A DNA stretch of 64,000 nt from Mesorhizobium loti (lineage in GTDB: Bacteria > Pseudomonadota > Alphaproteobacteria > Rhizobiales > Rhizobiaceae): contig CP050293.1 in assembly GCA_014189435.1 (NCBI GenBank), positions 1,741,001 through 1,805,000 on the forward strand, written 5' to 3'. The notes beneath the pieces were generated by a model. It had not been told where the DNA came from. It saw only the letters and a list, made by a program, of their open reading frames with translations, and searched no databases. Position numbers and translations under genes: made by a program. This document shows positions 59,356 through 64,000 of the stretch, piece by piece; positions within the stretch are counted from its first letter, which is position 1, and every line of letters begins with the position of its first letter.

Positions 59356-59415
59356 TATTCAAAGTACTGAAAATGTACGATCTTGTATTCAAAGTACTGA
59401 AAATGTACGATCTTG
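59356..59415. repeat. Perfect 30-bp tandem duplication
   Basis: tattcaaagtactgaaaatg and the next ten bases are repeated exactly at 59356-59385 and 59386-59415. It lies in an AT-rich stretch before the HEPN-like gene. A 63-codon frame (59268-59459) reads through it and would contain a doubled ten-residue sequence FKVLKMYDLV, but it lacks a good start site. Confidence 0.9.
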
Positions 59416-59455
59416 CTACAATTGAAACTGTACTGGGCTGGAGGGGATTTATGAC

Positions 59456-60298
59456 GTGACCGAGGAACCGCCGCCCGATGAACTTTCCAGTGATTCGTTC
59501 AGCCTTGTCGCAACCCTGAAGGACAAAAGTGCCCGAAGTGTTTTCACCCTCAATATGACCCGAATTGACCTGCTGCTAAAGGGTTCTTCCGAAGGGATCG
59601 CTAGGGCCAAAAAGTCGTCTGGCGATATTCTCTCTAAGATTGTTACTGCAATCGATCGCGGTGATGAAGAAGGCAATGATAATGACGACGTACGTGCAAA
59701 GCATCTTCCTGATGGAAGTATACAATTTAAGTTTTCTGAAAAGGAAATGAATTTAATTCACGATGTAATGGACTATAATTTTCGCGTTTTGAGTGATCTT
59801 GATTACTATCTTTACAACCTTCTTCTTGTCTCTGCATGGAGCGCATTTGAAGGGTATTTGCAGTCGGCGCTAGCTGAGATTTTCGTAGGCAACCCAAATC
59901 TCCTTGAATCTCAAAAATTAGTTGACACGAGAGAGATTATCTCGGCGAGGGATCGGATCGTTGACTTCCTCGCTGAGCGTGAAATTGAAGATATAGGAAG
60001 AAAAAATTTCAACGATTTACAGAAATACCTGCAGTCCAAGCTGCATATTCAGTTCCCCAACAGCGTAGTTCCCACGCTTCAAGGGGCATACTTTCTGCGA
60101 AACGTCATAGCTCATAGTGCTGGGTTTCTTCGTGCAAGCCAGTTGGAGCTTGTGCCGATGGGAGTAAGAATTGAAGGATCAGAGCTGCGATTGACAGACG
60201 GCTATCTCAGAGACCTTTTCGGGTGTTTGAAGAAAGCTGTCACCCAGTTTGATACGCTCGCTCGAAACAAGAACTGGGAGCAGACGGCTCAAAAGTAG
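59456..60298 (+). CDS. HEPN-like protein beside tRNA-Lys
   Basis: A 280-residue AT-richer gene starting at GTG behind GGAGGGG with nine-base spacing. Residues 97-150 are helical with SAWSAFEGYLQSALAEIF, and residues 210-222 contain FLRNVIAHSAGF with the R-x4-H pair (Arg215, His220), as in HEPN ribonucleases of the RiboL-PSP/MAE_28990 type. It stands alone, 268 bases after tRNA-Lys, with codon use unlike its neighbours, suggesting transfer. HEPN proteins act in phage defence and toxin systems; no partner is visible. Confidence 0.7.
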   Translation: MTEEPPPDELSSDSFSLVATLKDKSARSVFTLNMTRIDLLLKGSSEGIARAKKSSGDILSKIVTAIDRGDEEGNDNDDVRAKHLPDGSIQFKFSEKEMNLIHDVMDYNFRVLSDLDYYLYNLLLVSAWSAFEGYLQSALAEIFVGNPNLLESQKLVDTREIISARDRIVDFLAEREIEDIGRKNFNDLQKYLQSKLHIQFPNSVVPTLQGAYFLRNVIAHSAGFLRASQLELVPMGVRIEGSELRLTDGYLRDLFGCLKKAVTQFDTLARNKNWEQTAQK

Positions 60299-60339
60299 TC
60301 GAGGCCCACTGGCAAAGCTAATTCCACCAACAGATAAGG

Positions 60340-61350
60340 CTACTTCTCCGACACCCCAGCCTCGGCAAAACTCGCCATGCGGGCATGGCACTCCAGCGCC
60401 GAGCGGACGATGTTGACGGCGAGGCAGGCGCCGGAGCCTTCGCCGAGTCGCATGCCGAGATCGAGTAGCGGCGGCAGGCTAAGCGCTTCGAGCAGGCCGC
60501 GATGACCCGATTCGGCCGAGACATGGGCTGCGATTGTGTGAGCGAGGCCGGTCGGGTGCAGCTTTGCCAGCGGGGCCGCGGCGGCGGTGCAGACGAAGCC
60601 GTCGAGCAGCACGGGTATGCCCAGATGGCGGGCGGCCAGCGTGGCGCCGAAGATGGCGGCGAGTTCGCGGCCACCGAGTGCTGCAGCGATAGCAAGCGGG
60701 TCGGTGAGGGCTGCGGCGTGGCGCTTCAGCCCGGCTTCGATGGCGACGACCTTACGCTTCAAGCCGGCGTCGTCGACGCCGGTGCCGCGTCCAGTCCATT
60801 TTTCCGCACCGCCACCGAACAGGGCTGCTGAGATGGCTGCCGCCGGTGTCGTGTTGCCGATGCCCATTTCACCGAAGCAGATAAGGTCGAGGTCTTTTGT
60901 AACCGCGTCGTAGCCGGCGGAGACCGCCGCGAGAAATGCCTTGCCGTCCATCGCCGGCACTTGCGTGAAGTCGCCTGTCGGATGGTCGAGATCGAGCGGG
61001 ATGACGTCGAGTTCCGCACCGGCCATGCGGGCAAGCTGGTTGATGGCCGCACCGCCGCCGGCGAAATTCGCAACCATCTGCACGGTCACTTCCGAGGGAT
61101 AGGCCGACACGCCTTGCGCGGTGACGCCGTGGTTGCCAGCGAAGACGAAAACCTTGACGCGGTCGAGCTTCGGCATGTCGCGGCCCTGCCAGCGCGCCAG
61201 CCAGGCGGCGATGGTCTCCAGTCGGCCAAGGCTGCCTTGCGGCTTGGTCAGCGTGTCCTGGCGGCGCGCAACCGCATTGGCCGCTGCGTCGCTGCCGGCA
61301 GGCAGGTCGAGGCAGGCGGCGCGCAATTCGTCGAGGGATTTGAATGACAT
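60340..61350 (-). CDS. cobT: Nicotinate-nucleotide-dimethylbenzimidazole phosphoribosyltransferase CobT
   Basis: Activates dimethylbenzimidazole to alpha-ribazole phosphate for the lower ligand of cobalamin. It has 336 residues. Conserved segments include RRQDTLTKPQGSLGRLE, VFVFAGNHGVTAQGVSAYP, GEMGIGNTTPAAA and the C-terminal SAESGHRGLLEAL. It is the last gene in the minus-strand cob block; cobS lies 39 bases upstream. Confidence 0.96.
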   Translation of the reverse strand: MSFKSLDELRAACLDLPAGSDAAANAVARRQDTLTKPQGSLGRLETIAAWLARWQGRDMPKLDRVKVFVFAGNHGVTAQGVSAYPSEVTVQMVANFAGGGAAINQLARMAGAELDVIPLDLDHPTGDFTQVPAMDGKAFLAAVSAGYDAVTKDLDLICFGEMGIGNTTPAAAISAALFGGGAEKWTGRGTGVDDAGLKRKVVAIEAGLKRHAAALTDPLAIAAALGGRELAAIFGATLAARHLGIPVLLDGFVCTAAAAPLAKLHPTGLAHTIAAHVSAESGHRGLLEALSLPPLLDLGMRLGEGSGACLAVNIVRSALECHARMASFAEAGVSEK

Positions 61351-61389
61351 GGGGGCAAAGTCTCCGAAAGGGAATCAGGCCAAGGGGAA

Positions 61390-62166
61390 TCAGGAAAGCG
61401 CTACGGAAGCGACGAGAAGCACCGCGATTTCGCTTGCCTGCTGCAGTGCGCCGATCGTGTCGCCGGTCTGGCCATCGATCTGGTTGAGGCAAAGGGCACG
61501 GAACGCGGCAAACAGCAGGCCAAGCAGGACGAGCGCGAAAACAGCGCCGCCCAGCCCAAGCAAGAGCAGCGGGATCGCGCCGAGCACGGCCCCCGCGATG
61601 GCGGTTTCCTGCGAGACGGTGCCGGCATCGGCCGACAGGCCGTCGATCCGCGCCGGGGGCAAGAGATGCATGAAGGCGCCAAGCAGGCCGCGCGAGGCCG
61701 CGTGTGCGGCCAGGAGGGCAAACAGCGCCTGTGTGGGATCGACGAACTCAGACAGCGCGCTCCAGCGGATCAGCAGCGACAGGCCCAGCGCCGCCGCGCC
61801 ATAAGCGCCGATGCGGCTGTCGCGCATGATCTCGAGTTTGCGGCCGCGCGACTTGCCGCCGCCAAAGCCGTCGGCGACGTCGGACAGCCCATCCTCATGC
61901 AGACAGCCGGTGGTGAGCAGGGTTGCGACGAGGGCGAGGGCGGCCGCCGGCCCCATGGCAAGGCCGAACCGCTCCGCCGTGGCAAAGACGATCGCGCCGA
62001 TCAGGCCGACGACGAGGCCGGCGACGGGGGCGGCCCAGATCGCGGCGGCAAGGCTGCGGCCGCGAAAGTCGAAGACCGGCAGCGGCAGACGGGTGAAAAA
62101 GACCAGGCAAAGCGCGACGTCGTCGACGACCTGCCGCGGTGAAAGAGCCAGGTTCTTGAACTTCAT
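61390..62166 (-). CDS. cobS: Adenosylcobinamide-GDP ribazoletransferase CobS
   Basis: Joins adenosylcobinamide-GDP with alpha-ribazole to make cobalamin, in the inner membrane. It has 258 residues with six or seven hydrophobic segments. The metal-binding region HEDGLSDVADGFGGGKSRGRKLEIMRDSRIGAYGA (core DGLSDVADGFGGG near residue 95) is the family signature. It begins three bases after cobB ends. Confidence 0.95.
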   Translation of the reverse strand: MKFKNLALSPRQVVDDVALCLVFFTRLPLPVFDFRGRSLAAAIWAAPVAGLVVGLIGAIVFATAERFGLAMGPAAALALVATLLTTGCLHEDGLSDVADGFGGGKSRGRKLEIMRDSRIGAYGAAALGLSLLIRWSALSEFVDPTQALFALLAAHAASRGLLGAFMHLLPPARIDGLSADAGTVSQETAIAGAVLGAIPLLLLGLGGAVFALVLLGLLFAAFRALCLNQIDGQTGDTIGALQQASEIAVLLVASVALS

Positions 62167-62169
62167 CCC

Positions 62170-63483
62170 CTAGCCCCTCGCAATTGCATGGAAGAAGGTG
62201 CCGCTGACATGGCCGCGCCGATAGCCTGAGGCGCCGATCGGATTGCCTTGGCCATCGGCAAGGTCGGCCAGCGGCTCGTCATTGCCGGTTGAGGTCATCT
62301 GCGCATAGTGGAATTCGTGGCCACGGATCAATGCACCAGTTGAGCCCAGCGGGCAATCGGCACGCAGCCGCGCCTCGCGATAGCCGAGATTCATCTTGCG
62401 CCTGGCGAAGCTGGTGGAATGGCCGAGCAGGCCGAGCATCGCATGTGTTTCGCCCGATGCATCCTCCAGCGCTTCGCCCAGCACCATGAAGCCACCGCAC
62501 TCGCCATGGATGGGCTTCGTCGCGGCGAAACGCGCCATGCCGGCGCGGAAATTCGCGGCGGCGGCCAGCCGGCCGGCGTGTAGCTCGGGATAGCCGCCGG
62601 GTAGCCAGCAGACATCGCAACCCTCGTCGGGCGCTTCGTCGGCGAGCGGCGAGAACGGGACGATTTCGGCACCCGCCTTGCGCCAAGTGGCGGCGACATG
62701 CGGGTAGAGGAAGGTGAAGGCGGCATCCTCGGCCAGTGCGATGCGCTGACCGGGCGGCGCCAATGCGTCGGCGAAACCGCCAGACGCCGGGGTGAGGGGC
62801 GTTGCCAGGGCCATGATCGCGTCGAGGTCGAGCGACTTTTCCGCCATGTCGGCCAGCCGGTCGAGATGCGCCATCAGGTCGTCATATTCGCCGGCCTGGA
62901 CAAGACCGAGGTGGCGCTCGGGCAGGTTCAGCGTGGGGTCGCGCAAGATGGCGCCGACGACGGGGAGGCCGATCGCCTCGATGGCCTCGCTGCACAGCTT
63001 ACGGTGGCGCTCACTGCCCAGCCGGTTGAGCACGACACCGGCCATGCGCACATCCGGATCATAGGTGGCAAAACCCTTGGCGACGGCGGCCGCGGTGGTC
63101 GACTGGCCGGAGACGTCGAGCACCAGCAGCACCGGCAGGCCGTAGAGCCGCGCCAGGTCGGCCGCCGAGCCGGTGCGCCCCGGCGAGGCCGGAATGCCGT
63201 CGAACAAGCCCATGGCGCTTTCGAGGATGACGAAATCGGTGTCGTTGGCGGCTTGTGCGGCGAGCGCGTTGAGCAGCGACGGCGGCATCGCCCAGCTGTC
63301 GAGATTGACGCCGGACAGACCGGTGGCGGCGGTGTGGAAGCCGGGGTCGATATAGTCTGGGCCAGATTTGGCGCCGCGCACCTTCAGCCCGCGCCGGGTC
63401 AGCGCGCGCAGGATGCCGATGGTGACGCTGGTCTTGCCGGAGCCCGAGCGCGGCGCGCCGATGATGATGGCGCGGGCCGTCAT
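62170..63483 (-). CDS. cobB: Cobyrinate/hydrogenobyrinate a,c-diamide synthase CobB
   Basis: Amidates the a and c side chains of hydrogenobyrinic acid using glutamine and ATP in the aerobic pathway. It has 437 residues: an ATP-binding domain with P-loop APRSGSGKTSVT near residue 10, and a glutamine amidotransferase domain with the nucleophile Cys in HGECGGFMVLGE near residue 330. It overlaps cobA by four bases. Confidence 0.95.
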   Translation of the reverse strand: MTARAIIIGAPRSGSGKTSVTIGILRALTRRGLKVRGAKSGPDYIDPGFHTAATGLSGVNLDSWAMPPSLLNALAAQAANDTDFVILESAMGLFDGIPASPGRTGSAADLARLYGLPVLLVLDVSGQSTTAAAVAKGFATYDPDVRMAGVVLNRLGSERHRKLCSEAIEAIGLPVVGAILRDPTLNLPERHLGLVQAGEYDDLMAHLDRLADMAEKSLDLDAIMALATPLTPASGGFADALAPPGQRIALAEDAAFTFLYPHVAATWRKAGAEIVPFSPLADEAPDEGCDVCWLPGGYPELHAGRLAAAANFRAGMARFAATKPIHGECGGFMVLGEALEDASGETHAMLGLLGHSTSFARRKMNLGYREARLRADCPLGSTGALIRGHEFHYAQMTSTGNDEPLADLADGQGNPIGASGYRRGHVSGTFFHAIARG

Positions 63484-64000
63484 GCTTCCCCCACCAGTGC
63501 CGCGCGCATGGCAACGATGCCGCCGACGACGATCAGCGCCGGCGAGGCGAGACCGGCGGCGGCCGCTTCCTCGGCAATGGTGGCGAGCGTGGCAACGACG
63601 GTTCGTTCCTGTGGCGTCGTCGCGGCGACGATCACCGCCGCCGGCGTCGACGGCGCCAGCCCGCCGTCCAGCAATGCAGCAGCGATCAGGGGCAAATTGG
63701 CCATGCCCATATAGACGACGACAGGCTGACCGGTGCGGGCGATTGCGCCCCAGTCGAGATCGTCATCGGTGCCGGCTGCGTGGCCGGTCGCCAGGATCAC
63801 CGCCTTGTTGATGCCGCGCATGGTGGCCGGGATCCCGGTCGCGGCCAGCGCGCTGAGGCCCGAGGTCAGGCCGGGCAGGACGCGAAACGGGATATTTTCG
63901 CGCGCGAGCGCCAAAGCTTCTTCGCCGCCACGGCCGAAAATATAGGGATCGCCGCCCTTCAGCCTGACGACGCGGCGACCCTCGCGCGCCAGCCGGACCA
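63480..64000 (-). CDS. cobA: Uroporphyrinogen-III C-methyltransferase CobA, partial
   Basis: SAM-dependent methyltransferase that makes precorrin-2 from uroporphyrinogen III. Only the C-terminal part lies in the window; the gene runs off the right edge at 64000. Motifs seen are RLKGGDPYIFGRGGEEA, then VLPGLTSGLSALAATGIP and YMGMANLP. The frame is open to the window end, so the first Met seen inside is not the true start. It overlaps cobB by four bases. Confidence 0.94.
   Translation of the reverse strand, partial: VRLAREGRRVVRLKGGDPYIFGRGGEEALALARENIPFRVLPGLTSGLSALAATGIPATMRGINKAVILATGHAAGTDDDLDWGAIARTGQPVVVYMGMANLPLIAAALLDGGLAPSTPAAVIVAATTPQERTVVATLATIAEEAAAAGLASPALIVVGGIVAMRAALVGEA

Noticed and set aside
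59268..59459. 63-codon frame before the HEPN-like gene as a real gene
   Set aside because: No ribosome binding site at its GTG, and half of it is the doubled 30-bp repeat; mentioned only as a possibility in the findings.
60299..64000. Cobalamin riboswitch for the cob block
   Set aside because: The block is on the minus strand and its 5' end is beyond the window; no B12-box-like sequence was seen before cobF either.

Overview
The window is about 64 kb of GC-rich alphaproteobacterial chromosome, most consistent with Rhizobiales close to Mesorhizobium. The reasons are the thyA / folA-hflK-hflC-degP and serB / miaA / ilvB-ilvN neighbourhoods, the aerobic cobalamin genes (cobF, and cobA-cobB-cobS-cobT), a BA14K-type lectin-like protein, and short palindromic elements between genes. 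This is judged from gene content and order; no database search was possible.

Layout: 0-7.3 kb holds a DUF2853 gene, thyA, a molybdate block (a Mop-type binding protein divergent from modABC, then a ModE-like HTH protein), cobF, a DUF4424 gene and folA. 7.5-11.6 kb is the membrane quality-control block hflK-hflC-DUF2065-degP, closed by a strong terminator. 11.6-14.9 kb has a GNAT gene, serB divergent from miaA with overlapping start codons, and a diguanylate cyclase. 15.1-18.6 kb has a HerA-like ATPase, an XRE-cupin regulator, a small rhizobial-type protein and another GNAT. 18.6-21.3 kb is a LysR regulator divergent from an Fe/2OG oxygenase and an HD-domain oxygenase that resemble the TmpA-TmpB phosphonate pathway. 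21.5-24.9 kb has an NTF2-FMO fusion and a secreted DUF6600 protein.

24.9-27.6 kb is ilvB-ilvN, preceded by a textbook attenuator: promoter, 16-residue leader peptide rich in Leu/Ile/Val/Ala codons, and terminator. 27.7-33.0 kb has a LysE-type exporter and an RND adaptor, each split by a -1 frameshift, then an intact RND pump. 33.1-34.7 kb is a cobalt-type nitrile hydratase operon. An AT-richer patch with one alpha/beta hydrolase follows. 35.9-44.3 kb has a RecD-like helicase, a SpoIIAA-like protein, pdxJ, kup, two NAD(P)-binding reductases, an HxlR regulator and an FAD monooxygenase. 44.3-47.1 kb is a large secreted TPR-CHAT protease-like protein.

47.2-53.4 kb has a GST divergent from a MarR regulator over clear palindromes, TetR-ilvC, a BA14K protein, an endonuclease/exonuclease/phosphatase-family protein, a NUDIX hydrolase and a small membrane protein. 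53.5-58.8 kb has an ArsR-SRPBCC pair, a MacAB-like efflux operon and a PhzF-family gene. A 240-bp inverted-repeat element, tRNA-Lys(CTT) and an AT-richer HEPN-like gene follow; the window closes inside the cobT-cobS-cobB-cobA block on the minus strand.

Most notable: the TmpAB-like phosphonate pair, the ilv attenuator, the duplication of the last codons of both thyA and ilvC about 91 bp downstream, the HEPN-like gene beside tRNA-Lys, the secreted CHAT protein, and two neighbouring frameshifts.
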